The notes beneath the pieces are model-generated. The model did no database searches. It was not told the origin of the DNA and worked only from the letters and a program-made list of their open reading frames with translations. A stretch of DNA of 34,158 bases from JBPBQZ01 sp050955105 (GTDB lineage: Bacteria > Pseudomonadota > Gammaproteobacteria > Burkholderiales > Burkholderiaceae): positions 1 to 34,158 of the forward strand of contig JBPBQZ010000063.1 in assembly GCA_050955105.1 (NCBI GenBank), read 5' to 3'. This document shows, in pieces, positions 6,920-13,942 of the stretch (position 1 is its first letter; every line of letters begins with the position of its first letter). Made by a program: the position numbers and the translations under genes.

Positions 6920-7845
6920 GCGACGTCCAGTTGTAGGCCCAACTGGTTGCTGGCGACCGCGCTTTTGCAATTTTCAACGGCGAGCTTGTAATAAGACGGC
7001 TTCAATTCAGACCCGATACCGCGGCGCCCCATCTTCAGCGCCGTATAGACTTCGCTACCGATGCCAAGAAATGGCGTGAAAATGACGTCCCCTGGATTCG
7101 ACCAAAGCGTTAAGGCTCGTTCGATCGCATCCAGAGCGAGCGGCGCGATGTGGCGTTCGTCCTCGTTGTCGCGTGCTGCCATCACATTCAGCGTGCGAGA
7201 GAAGTTAATATCCATCCACACGGGCGACGCATACCGGCGCCAGCGCTCGTGTGAGAGATTGCCCCCGCGTGGCGCGTCCTCACCGACGAAGCAATCCAGA
7301 CCGTCTTTATGCGCAACTGGCGACGTGTTTTCGCCCGGCTTACGGAATGCCAGCAGATACTGCGGGATGCCGGCACGGCTCATGGTCGAGTCTTTGCACA
7401 ATTGTTTGTGCATCAGGCCAAGCGCTTTCGTCCGGGTCGCCTCCAACAGAGGGTCTTTCCACATGCAATGCTCGCTGTGAAAAATGAACCCTTGCGCCAC
7501 GAACTCGCGGATCAGTTCGCCGCGGAAGTCCTTAAGACCGATAAACCCGTCTCGTCCCTTCATGGCGGGGACGTTCATGCAGTCGACGCAAACAATTCGA
7601 CCGGGCTTAACGGTGCGCATGAGCTCCACGATCACGAACCGGAAATGCTCGTAAAATTCCGCGTCGGAACGAGCGTTCCCCATATCTCTCTCGGAGTTGG
7701 AGTAGACGTAGAGCGACAAGTATGGCGGCGAGAAAATCGACATGTCGATCGACTCGTCCGGCAACGACTTCATGACCTCGCAACAATCGCCGTTGTACAG
7801 CGAGCAGTGGTCGCTAATGAATTGATCAATTACGGTACTTGGCAT
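6916..7845 (-). CDS. DNA methyltransferase, beta class
   Basis: 309 residues from ATG 7845. The catalytic motif IV SPPY is at 39-42 and the AdoMet-binding motif I (FTPFLGIGSEVYTAL) is near the C-terminus at 256-270, the order of class beta amino-methyltransferases (N6-adenine or N4-cytosine). The usual GSGT is altered to GIGS. No restriction gene is adjacent, so it is an orphan, probably protecting phage DNA or influencing gene expression. Its start overlaps the GIY-YIG gene by 20 bp. Confidence 0.85.
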   Translation of the reverse strand: MPSTVIDQFISDHCSLYNGDCCEVMKSLPDESIDMSIFSPPYLSLYVYSNSERDMGNARSDAEFYEHFRFVIVELMRTVKPGRIVCVDCMNVPAMKGRDGFIGLKDFRGELIREFVAQGFIFHSEHCMWKDPLLEATRTKALGLMHKQLCKDSTMSRAGIPQYLLAFRKPGENTSPVAHKDGLDCFVGEDAPRGGNLSHERWRRYASPVWMDINFSRTLNVMAARDNEDERHIAPLALDAIERALTLWSNPGDVIFTPFLGIGSEVYTALKMGRRGIGSELKPSYYKLAVENCKSAVASNQLGLQLDVA

Positions 7846-8518
7846 GGTAAGTTCCCATTTTTATTTTGCTGATCGTTGTCCGGTGAACGCCGAATTCCAC
7901 GGCTAGGTCGCCCGTGCGTTCGCCTGCGTAAAGGCGAGCTTTGATCGCAAGCACTTGTTCTGGCTCGATCTTGCGAAGTGCGGCGCTCAGCTTGTCGCCC
8001 CATGTGATGACGCGGCCGGAGTGTGCTCGACTCATGTTCGCTTTCGATTCCAGCGACATACGATGAGGATTGGTTGCCTTTGTAGCCAGCATCTTCGCGA
8101 TCGACTCGGGCTTGTGTTTCCGTCCAGTCCACACGGCAGCCATGCGAGCACGCGTCTCCGCCGGCAATCCGGTCACGCCATCGCCGCCCTCGGTGTTATT
8201 CGTGAGCGGCCAGCCGTGCCGGCGCGCATACGCAATCCAATAGGTTTCCGAGTGCTGCCACGGCCAAGCGCCGCCAATTCTTTCGAGGATTGCCAGGTCA
8301 GGTCTAAGTCCTTTCGACTTCAACGCCTGCAGCCAGTGCGAACGATGGCAGTTGGATCGCTCGTTCATGTGATTGGTCAGTCGATCCATCGGGCGCACGC
8401 TTTTGCCGATATATCGAATCAGATCGGTTTCCGGGTCGATAAGGGCATAGATATAGACGGGCGTTCCGATCGTCGGAGGCAACGACCGCTCGAATTCTTG
8501 AAATTCCTGGCGGTTCAC
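7826..8518 (-). CDS. GIY-YIG homing-type endonuclease with NUMOD3-like and HTH tail
   Basis: 230 residues from GTG 8518, overlapping the helicase stop (GTGA). The GIY-YIG core is VYIYALID (21-28) and RYIGKSVRPMDRL (35-47), with a later conserved Glu (SETYWIAYARR). A TGRKHKPESIAKM segment matches the NUMOD3 DNA-binding repeat, and SRAHSGR gives a second partial copy. The C-terminus (YAGERTGDLAVEFGVHRTTISKI) is a helix-turn-helix. This is the architecture of free-standing homing endonucleases. It sits between a helicase and a methylase as if it had inserted there. Confidence 0.85.
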   Translation of the reverse strand: MNRQEFQEFERSLPPTIGTPVYIYALIDPETDLIRYIGKSVRPMDRLTNHMNERSNCHRSHWLQALKSKGLRPDLAILERIGGAWPWQHSETYWIAYARRHGWPLTNNTEGGDGVTGLPAETRARMAAVWTGRKHKPESIAKMLATKATNPHRMSLESKANMSRAHSGRVITWGDKLSAALRKIEPEQVLAIKARLYAGERTGDLAVEFGVHRTTISKIKMGTYHAKYRN

Positions 8519-9903
8519 GCCGCCACCATTTCGCTGGTAAGCCACGCGGGCAGCATCATCGGCGTGACCGGCCGATAGACTTCCGTGCCGCTCAATGCGC
8601 CCTGGATTTGGCTTTTTGTGATGTCGCGCATGTGAGCAACCATTTCGGTTGCCATGGCATCGCTTTGCGCCTGCTTCCGCGAAATGTTGTCTTTCACTGC
8701 GCCTTCGGTATCTGCCGTGATGATGTGGACTTGCACTGATCGTTTCTGCCCGAATCGATAGCACCGGCGGACGGCCTGGTAATACTTCTCGAAGCTATCG
8801 TCCATGCCCGCGAAAATCATCTGATTGCAGTGCTGCCAATTCATGCCAAAGCCGCAGATCGAGCTTTTAGAAATCAGGCCGCGCGCTCGGCCATGTGTGA
8901 AATCCATGATGCGAGACGTCTTTTCATCCGCCGACATCGAGCCGGTGACTTCGACGGCATCAGGCAACAGCCTGGCGAGCGCCTCTGATTCGTCGTTCAG
9001 GTGACACCAGACGATGTACGGGCCGTCCGCTTTCTGCGCGAGCTTGACGGCCACCTGAAGGCGGTCATTGAGACTGGCGCGCTTAGCTTGGCGACGCTCC
9101 GAGAGGCTTTGCGCGACAACGGGGAATAGTTGCCCTTCGAGAAGGGCTTCACTTGATACGACGTGCTCCAACATTTCGAGCGGGGGCAGAACGTAAGCCG
9201 CGCCATCGAATCCAAGATCAGCGGGGCTCCGAATGCAAATTGCCCAGGTCGCCATCCATTCCCAAAACCGGACCTTGCCGTGCCCCTTGAGACGCCACTT
9301 GCCCGTATCGCCGCCGTCATGTGTGAAGAACGTCGACAGCATTTCGACCGCTGTCATGACGCCCAGGAACTCAGCCTGATTGCCAAGTTCCATCCAATCA
9401 TTGGGGCTGGGCGTCGCGGTACAGGAAAGCTTGTATGGCGTGCGGCGGAATGCGTCGGTGATGAACTGGCGGGTTTTGCCATTCACGTTTTTAATGATGC
9501 TGGATTCATCAAGCACAACGCCCGCGAAAGACTCAAGTTCGAAGTGTTCGAGCATTTCGTAATTCGTGATCGTGATGCCGTCTTCGACATCTGCATCGTG
9601 GCGGCAGTATTTGACGGATATGCCGAGTTTCGCGGCCTCCTCGACTGTCTGCTGTGCGACACACAACGGCGCAGCAATGATCACGTTTCCGCCGGTGTGC
9701 TCGCACACTTTTTGCGCCCAGGCGACTTGTTGGCGAGTCTTGCCCAGGCCGGTATCTTCGAACAACGCTGCACGGCCCCGTTTGAGTGCCCACGCTACGC
9801 AGGCCTCTTGGAAATCGGCAAGCCAGGGCGCCGAGACATCGCAGTCAAAGCCAGTCGGCACGTCCGCCAGCCGCTTGCTCGCGATGAAGGATTCGTAATT
9901 CAC
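8515..9903 (-). CDS. SNF2-family helicase
   Basis: 462 residues from GTG 9903. Walker A GLGKT is at 52-56, the DExx box is LDESS (131-135), SCTATP is motif III, and the C-terminal motif VI is QAVRRCYRFGQKRSVQVH. This is a compact SF2/SNF2-type ATPase of the kind found in many phages. Its role is probably DNA translocation or remodelling in replication or recombination. It belongs to the coupled leftward operon (micro-ORF upstream, GIY-YIG downstream). Confidence 0.88.
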   Translation of the reverse strand: MNYESFIASKRLADVPTGFDCDVSAPWLADFQEACVAWALKRGRAALFEDTGLGKTRQQVAWAQKVCEHTGGNVIIAAPLCVAQQTVEEAAKLGISVKYCRHDADVEDGITITNYEMLEHFELESFAGVVLDESSIIKNVNGKTRQFITDAFRRTPYKLSCTATPSPNDWMELGNQAEFLGVMTAVEMLSTFFTHDGGDTGKWRLKGHGKVRFWEWMATWAICIRSPADLGFDGAAYVLPPLEMLEHVVSSEALLEGQLFPVVAQSLSERRQAKRASLNDRLQVAVKLAQKADGPYIVWCHLNDESEALARLLPDAVEVTGSMSADEKTSRIMDFTHGRARGLISKSSICGFGMNWQHCNQMIFAGMDDSFEKYYQAVRRCYRFGQKRSVQVHIITADTEGAVKDNISRKQAQSDAMATEMVAHMRDITKSQIQGALSGTEVYRPVTPMMLPAWLTSEMVAA

Positions 9904-9989
9904 CGCACTACCCTCCAGAACGCCCCCGTCGCGCCGACAAACATCGCGGTCTCGGCGAGCACCATGAAATCGGAAAGATCGAATGTCAT
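9900..9989 (-). CDS. 29-residue hydrophobic micro-protein
   Basis: ATG 9989 overlaps the ParB-like stop (ATGA), and its TGA overlaps the helicase GTG start (GTGA). The peptide MTFDLSDFMVLAETAMFVGA with tail TGAFWRVVR is amphipathic or weakly membrane-like. Exact 4-bp junctions on both sides argue that it is translated. No homologue recognised. Confidence 0.5.
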   Translation of the reverse strand: MTFDLSDFMVLAETAMFVGATGAFWRVVR

Positions 9990-10846
9990 GCGGCCTCAGC
10001 GTCGAAAGATTGGATCGCGGCCTTCGCGACAGCTAGGCCTGGAAGATTCAGTTCGGCCGCGCTCGAATCGGCGCCGAGCACCCAACGCAGCGCGACTGCG
10101 CGCTCACCGTCGGCCGACTCCAGTTCGCGGATTATTTGTGCACGCGTTCTCATGCGCGGAGCAACGACACCTAGGACGGCGCGCTGCTTCTTAGCGCGCT
10201 CGTGCGGCTTGGCGTCGGCAGCCGCCTCGACCAGCTCGGCGACCTTCGCGCGCTGCTCTTCGGGCGGCAACTTGGCGAGTTCCTTGACATGAGCGATGCC
10301 TATGGCGCCAGACTCGACGGCATCCTTTACGGCGGCTGGCGCGTCGAGCAATCCGAGCGTGCTGCGGACCGTCGCCGCCTTGCAGCCGAACACGACGCCG
10401 ATTTCTTCCTCGGTGCGCCCGAGCGCGACCAGGCGGCGCATCTTCTCGGCGCGGCCGAGCGGGCTGTCGGCTTGCCGAATCTCGTTTTCGCTGACGATGA
10501 CATCGGCGATCTTGCGCGGGTCGCCGCGGTAGACAAAGCCGCTGATGCGGTATGGCTCGACACCGCGCTCAATGCGCCGCCTATTCGCCTCACGGCATGC
10601 CTTCACGCGCTGGCGCCCCACTACGACTTCGACGGCGCCGGTCTCGGCATTCTTGATAACGAGGATCGGCTCGATCACGCCCTGGTAATCGATGTTCCGC
10701 ACCATCGCCTCGTCGAGCGGCAGGGCCACGCGCTCATCGTAAAGCGGCGATGCTGGATCAGTCACCAGCACCAGCGATTCCGGATCGAACGCGAGCAGGT
10801 TTCCCTTGCCGAGTGCGCCGTATGCTTCAATCGAATTCTTGGCCAT
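9986..10846 (-). CDS. ParB-like nuclease-domain protein
   Basis: 286 residues starting at the ATG of MAKNSIEAYGALGKG near 10846. A longer upstream frame exists but overlaps the DUF4406 gene. Residues about 45-85 carry the ParB/Srx fold with GRQRVKA (78-84). The middle has a helix-turn-helix (EEEIGVVFGCKAATVRSTLGLL). Such phage ParB-like proteins may regulate transcription, act as DNases or assist replication. There is no ParA partner, so plasmid-style partition is unlikely. Confidence 0.75.
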   Translation of the reverse strand: MAKNSIEAYGALGKGNLLAFDPESLVLVTDPASPLYDERVALPLDEAMVRNIDYQGVIEPILVIKNAETGAVEVVVGRQRVKACREANRRRIERGVEPYRISGFVYRGDPRKIADVIVSENEIRQADSPLGRAEKMRRLVALGRTEEEIGVVFGCKAATVRSTLGLLDAPAAVKDAVESGAIGIAHVKELAKLPPEEQRAKVAELVEAAADAKPHERAKKQRAVLGVVAPRMRTRAQIIRELESADGERAVALRWVLGADSSAAELNLPGLAVAKAAIQSFDAEAA

Positions 10847-10863
10847 ATGATCGTCTCGATTGG

Positions 10864-11358
10864 TTATGCGGCTGCGGCAGACGCAGCAGACTCTTGCGCC
10901 GGCTCGGTCAAGTCGGATGCCATGTACACGGGAATTTCCAACGCGACCGCGATGTAGTGCTCCAGCGATGCTCCCTTCGACCGCGTCCAACCCGGCAACA
11001 TCGCGATGCCGGCGCACGTCATCAACCCTTGAATGTCGGCTCGCATGCAGTCATTCCACTTCGCGCAGAAGTTCGGGTTAATTTCCGCCGGATTCACAAC
11101 GTCATAGCCCAGCGCGCGAAGACGCGCGGTCTGGCAGTGAAAGGCGGGAAAATTCAGGTCTTGGTATCCAGACATCGGGCCAGCGACGTACAGCCGATTT
11201 GCGGCCGGCGGTGTCGCGGCGCGCTCAAGCTCTTCGATGCGGCAATCCTTCCAGCCGGCCGCGTAGGCCTCTTGCACAAGAAGCGTGCGGCGGAATGGAT
11301 CGCCCGCGCCCGAGATGTCGCCCCACCATTTGGCGAAACGCTTCTGCAGGGCGCTCAT
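10864..11358 (-). CDS. DUF4406 protein (nucleoside deoxyribosyltransferase-like)
   Basis: 164 residues from ATG 11358. The family core RLYVAGPMSGYQDLNFPAF, YDVVNPAEINP, CMRADIQGLMTCAGIAMLPGW and SKGASLEHYIAVAL is intact from about residue 55. The fold is that of nucleoside 2-deoxyribosyltransferases, and members are thought to act on nucleotides or their derivatives. An N-terminal helical part precedes it, and the tail is Ala-rich. It overlaps its upstream neighbour by 4 bp. Confidence 0.8.
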   Translation of the reverse strand: MSALQKRFAKWWGDISGAGDPFRRTLLVQEAYAAGWKDCRIEELERAATPPAANRLYVAGPMSGYQDLNFPAFHCQTARLRALGYDVVNPAEINPNFCAKWNDCMRADIQGLMTCAGIAMLPGWTRSKGASLEHYIAVALEIPVYMASDLTEPAQESAASAAAA

Positions 11359-11798
11359 TGAGGCACTTCCACCCGCGCCGGCTCAGATGGCTTGACCGCA
11401 CTGCGCCAGTGTTCCGTCATCAATTCGAATGCCGCTTTAGCCTGTGCACCAGCGGGCACATTGATCCAATTCAGAGCGAGCCGCTTACATTCTGCTAGCC
11501 ACCGATCTGTCTCGACTTCCGATGGCTGAGCGGTGCGCTCGCAGAGATGCTCGCGGATGGCCGGCCATCGGACGAAACCATCCTTATATCCAACGATCAG
11601 TTCGAGAGCCGCCTTGAGCCATTCGTCTGCCGGCTGAGCCTCAGCGCTCGGCGCCAGCAATCGCAACATGTCCGCCGCCTGCGTGCAAAGCCCATCGCCT
11701 CGGGTATTCGAGCGCTGCGTGATCCGCCCGGCCATCTCATCCAGCTCGTCGGCGAGCCGCAGCGCATCCAACCGAGACACTTGTTGATCGGCGCTCAT
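11355..11798 (-). CDS. Hypothetical phage protein ending in PSEPARVEV
   Basis: 147 residues from ATG 11798. It is mostly helical (LADELDEMAGRITQRSN, CTQAADMLRLLA), with a central WLKAALELIVGYKDG and a C-terminal motif SEPARVEVPQ. The 22 bases encoding the last motif (11363-11384) occur identically in the unrelated plus-strand gene at 24572-24593. No function known. Confidence 0.65.
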   Translation of the reverse strand: MSADQQVSRLDALRLADELDEMAGRITQRSNTRGDGLCTQAADMLRLLAPSAEAQPADEWLKAALELIVGYKDGFVRWPAIREHLCERTAQPSEVETDRWLAECKRLALNWINVPAGAQAKAAFELMTEHWRSAVKPSEPARVEVPQ

Positions 11799-12127
11799 GC
11801 GCGGCTCCCAAAGAAGTCGCGCTGATCCTTGACCGGCAGACCGATCAACTCTTTCCAGTGGCCGGTCGCCGGGTCTTTGATCTCACCGCGAATCGCGAGC
11901 GCCTGCTTGACTGTGACGAGACAGTTCGTAACTCTGCAGACGCTACCGAGCCGAAGGTTCGTATTGCGGGCAATCTCGTCTCGTGTCAGCACGACGTCTT
12001 CGTTTTCAAACAGATCGAACACCATCTGCTCTTGCGCAGCCAGCACCAGCGGCGACAACGAATGCACAGCCGCTTGGCTCGTTTTTGAGATTGCATGCCC
12101 GGTTGGGCTGAATTCTTGTGGTTCCAT
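11795..12127 (-). CDS. Winged-helix phage protein
   Basis: 110 residues from ATG 12127 (GTG 12136 is an alternative). QMVFDLFENEDVVLTRDEIARNTNLRLGSVCRVTNCLV is a winged-helix pattern, followed by a wing (ALAIRGEIKDPATGHWKELIGLP). It is likely a small DNA-binding protein in the phage early operon. It overlaps the next gene by 4 bp. Confidence 0.6.
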   Translation of the reverse strand: MEPQEFSPTGHAISKTSQAAVHSLSPLVLAAQEQMVFDLFENEDVVLTRDEIARNTNLRLGSVCRVTNCLVTVKQALAIRGEIKDPATGHWKELIGLPVKDQRDFFGSRA

Positions 12128-12152
12128 CGTCGTCACCTCGCGGCAATAATTG

Positions 12153-12242
12153 CTAGAAAGCTTTCTGTTCGGGAAAAATTGCAGTCAAAAAGCAACGGGC
12201 GAGATTCGGTGTGCCCCGGTTCGAGACGGAAATCGACATCAT
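12153..12242 (-). CDS. Possible 29-residue small protein
   Basis: A double ATG at 12242/12239 follows a GGGGA Shine-Dalgarno-like run and opens a 29-codon frame (MMSISVSNRG to FPEQKAF) that ends at 12153. It fills part of the gap between the CII-like gene and the winged-helix gene. The 12-bp palindrome AGAAAGCTTTCT at 12155-12166 overlaps its stop. Evidence is only positional. Confidence 0.28.
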   Translation of the reverse strand: MMSISVSNRGTPNLARCFLTAIFPEQKAF

Positions 12243-12303
12243 CTGGAATCCCCCGTTAGTACTGCTATGCGCCTATTGCCGACCGGTCCGTTTCATCTTC
12301 GAT

Positions 12304-12699
12304 TTAGCTGACTCTGCGCAGCGCCATGGGGTGGCATCGAAGACGCTCCAGTGCGGCCGTCGCTCGCTGTACGACATCGAGCGACCGCTCAATCGTTTCA
12401 ACCAACTTCACCGATTCATCTTCCGGCGTTTTCCGATCTGGCCGCGCGTGCAGCGTGTCGTCGCAGACGTAGTACAGGGGGTCGAACGAATTGCAGAATT
12501 TCATCAGCGCGATCACCTGGCCGAATCTCAGGTCTTCGTCGCCCTTCGGATTCAGGCACGCCTTCAACTTTGCGTAGGCGCTCTCGGGCTTCATATCAGG
12601 CCAGAGGAACGTCGCAATTTCCTTCACTGATTTTCCGCTGTTGCTCACCATCAACTGGAGCGCCTCGTACTCATCGTCATACCAAAGCTTTGGATTCAA
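12304..12699 (-). CDS. CII-like phage regulatory protein (CP76 type)
   Basis: 131 residues. The only supported start is TTG 12699, 9-10 bp downstream of GGAGAT; no in-frame ATG fits. WYDDEYEALQLMVSNSGKSVKEIATFLWP is the helix-turn-helix, and SAYAKLKACLNPKGDEDLRFGQVIALMKFC is the hallmark of phage CII/CP76-family regulators. Its place, second in the early operon after the Cro-like gene and a terminator, is the lambda cII position. By analogy it would favour lysogeny by activating repressor synthesis. Confidence 0.7.
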   Translation of the reverse strand: MNPKLWYDDEYEALQLMVSNSGKSVKEIATFLWPDMKPESAYAKLKACLNPKGDEDLRFGQVIALMKFCNSFDPLYYVCDDTLHARPDRKTPEDESVKLVETIERSLDVVQRATAALERLRCHPMALRRVS

Positions 12700-12745
12700 G
12701 GACTTATCTCCATGCTCCCTAGCCGACCCGAAAACTAAATAGCGA

Positions 12746-12772
12746 TTAGGGTCAGTTAGGGTTTTTACTAAT
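12746..12772 (+). promoter_or_regulatory. Candidate CII-type activation site (direct repeats)
   Basis: TTAGGG occurs twice, at 12746-12751 and 12756-12761, exactly 10 bp apart, followed by a TACTAAT -10-like hexamer at 12766-12772 reading toward the repressor gene. Lambda CII also recognises direct repeats one helical turn apart at PRE, between cro and cII. The parallel is inference. The spacing from repeat to -10 is shorter than in lambda. Confidence 0.3.
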
Positions 12773-12775
12773 CAT

Positions 12776-12799
12776 CAAAAAAAGGAGACTTGCGTCTCG
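12776..12799 (-). terminator. Terminator between Cro-like and CII-like genes
   Basis: On the minus strand GAGAC-GCAA-GTCTC (stem 12785-12789 with 12794-12798) is followed by CTTTTTTT. It lies where lambda has tR1, so leftward transcription of the replication genes probably needs antitermination or leak-through. Confidence 0.75.
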
Positions 12800-12855
12800 A
12801 CACTGGAAATTGAACCGTCAATGCTGCCGCCCCACTCTCTTCAACTGCTCTCGAC

Positions 12856-13140
12856 TTACCTGGGCTCAGCGCTTCGATGCGATTCGCGAACAACAGCCCA
12901 ATCAACCTTGTCGTTGAGTTCCTCGCATCGAACTGCGCCGTTGCAGAGGCGCTCTATCTCCGGGCAATGCTCGGCCGGGACCTTTCGGTCTTCGTGTTTC
13001 CACTGGCTGACGGCGCTTTTCGTCACACCAAGAATCGCAGCCAACTTCGTCGCGGAGCCGACCAAGCGGATCACGCGGTCAAGCGGTGACTCGGCTTCGG
13101 ACTCGGCGGCGGCGCAGTGGTCTTGAGAGATATGGTCCAT
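12856..13140 (-). CDS. Cro/YdaS-like regulator
   Basis: 94 residues from ATG 13140. After a 20-residue lead, PLDRVIRLVGSATKLAAILGVTKSAVSQWKHEDRKVPAEHCPEIERLCNG is a Cro/YdaS helix-turn-helix domain. It is the first gene of the leftward early operon and diverges from the repressor gene. The ATG lies only 7 bp from the -10 hexamer of its promoter, so the message should be leaderless or nearly so. Its role is probably to limit repressor synthesis during lytic growth. Confidence 0.8.
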   Translation of the reverse strand: MDHISQDHCAAAESEAESPLDRVIRLVGSATKLAAILGVTKSAVSQWKHEDRKVPAEHCPEIERLCNGAVRCEELNDKVDWAVVRESHRSAEPR

Positions 13141-13146
13141 GCGCAA

Positions 13147-13176
13147 AGTATAGAAATGCTGAACCCGTTATGTCAA
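13147..13176 (-). promoter_or_regulatory. Leftward early promoter (PR-like)
   Basis: Minus-strand TTGACA (13171-13176), an 18-bp spacer and TATACT (13147-13152) make a near-consensus sigma-70 promoter for the Cro-like gene and the replication operon. The -10 lies inside operator O1 and the -35 inside O2. Confidence 0.88.
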
Positions 13177-13212
13177 GAATTATTAAACCAAATAAGTAAA
13201 GGCTTTCTTTAC
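13148..13212. promoter_or_regulatory. Right operator region: three repressor sites
   Basis: Three 17-bp dyads of form GTNNAG-N5-CTNNAC are spaced exactly 24 bp apart: 13148-13164 (GTATAG/CTGAAC), 13172-13188 (GTCAAG/TTAAAC, one weaker half) and 13196-13212 (GTAAAG/CTTTAC, perfect). The first two cover the -10 and -35 of the leftward promoter. The third lies just before the repressor start and could autoregulate it. The same motif occurs at the rightward early promoter (16112-16185). Confidence 0.75.
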
Positions 13213-13218
13213 ACTTCA

Positions 13219-13680
13219 ATGATGAAAATAGGTGAATGGGTCAAGAAATCGCGAGAGGCAGCAAAGCTCACGCAAGAACAGCTTGGATCGGCCGTCGGCC
13301 GAGGAAAGGCGACGATTTCAGGCTGGGAACAGGGGAACTACGAGCCTAGCTATTCGCAGATAATCGCGATATTCGATCACACGGAAAGGCGCGTACCACC
13401 GCCGGGCCTCGATGCAAGTGTGGCTTACGGCGCACAGACAGAGAAAGATTCTGCGGGCCCTCTCGAATCCCGCGACACGCCGCCCTTAACTCATAAAGAC
13501 CGAGGCAGGCTGGCGGGCGAGGTGATCCACCTCCTTAATGCCATCGTCGATGACCACGCAGTGGACGCCGAAATTTTTACGCATATTGCGGGTTTACTAC
13601 GAGTGTCGCTACGCACCAACGGAGCGCATGATCACGCTGCTGACAATGATTCCAAGAAAATGTCAAGCAAGCAGATCTAG
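13219..13680 (+). CDS. CI-like phage repressor
   Basis: 153 residues from ATG 13219 (or ATG 13222). KKSREAAKLTQEQLGSAVGRGKATISGWEQGNYEPSY (about 9-45) is a strong XRE/CI helix-turn-helix. The rest has no LexA-type Ser/Lys peptidase signature, so induction would not be by classic RecA-stimulated self-cleavage. The last 90 residues look like an oligomerisation region. It diverges from the Cro-like gene across the operators. No Shine-Dalgarno is evident. Confidence 0.8.
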   Translation: MMKIGEWVKKSREAAKLTQEQLGSAVGRGKATISGWEQGNYEPSYSQIIAIFDHTERRVPPPGLDASVAYGAQTEKDSAGPLESRDTPPLTHKDRGRLAGEVIHLLNAIVDDHAVDAEIFTHIAGLLRVSLRTNGAHDHAADNDSKKMSSKQI

Positions 13681-13700
13681 TGTTCTATGGGGACGAGGAA

Positions 13701-13871
13701 ATGGAAATAAGAGGACAACCTGCTACGGTCGTCGATATGAAGTTTTGGAAGCAAACGCACGAGGTGCGCTCGAAATCTCCCAGCGAAGAGCATTCGTGCG
13801 AGAAATGCCTGTTTAAAAAAGACCTGCACATAATGCAAGCTTGCATCAAAGCGGCCGCGCAATTGCTGTAA
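13701..13871 (+). CDS. Small Cys-pair protein downstream of the repressor
   Basis: 56 residues from ATG 13701, with GGGACGAGGAA ahead of it; GTG 13680, overlapping the repressor stop, is an alternative. It has HSCEKCLFKKD (C-x-x-C), a possible zinc site or redox pair. It is probably cotranscribed with the repressor in lysogens. No family recognised. Confidence 0.5.
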   Translation: MEIRGQPATVVDMKFWKQTHEVRSKSPSEEHSCEKCLFKKDLHIMQACIKAAAQLL

Positions 13872-13942
13872 CGGAAGGTAGGGCGCCAGGAATAGGCGCC
13901 TTTTATTTTGATCGGCGAAGACCGAGCATCACGGGGCGGAAA

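Noticed and set aside
9163..10194. 343-codon open frame on the plus strand over the helicase and ParB-like genes
   Set aside because: Spans two well-supported minus-strand genes and carries no motif; shadow frame.
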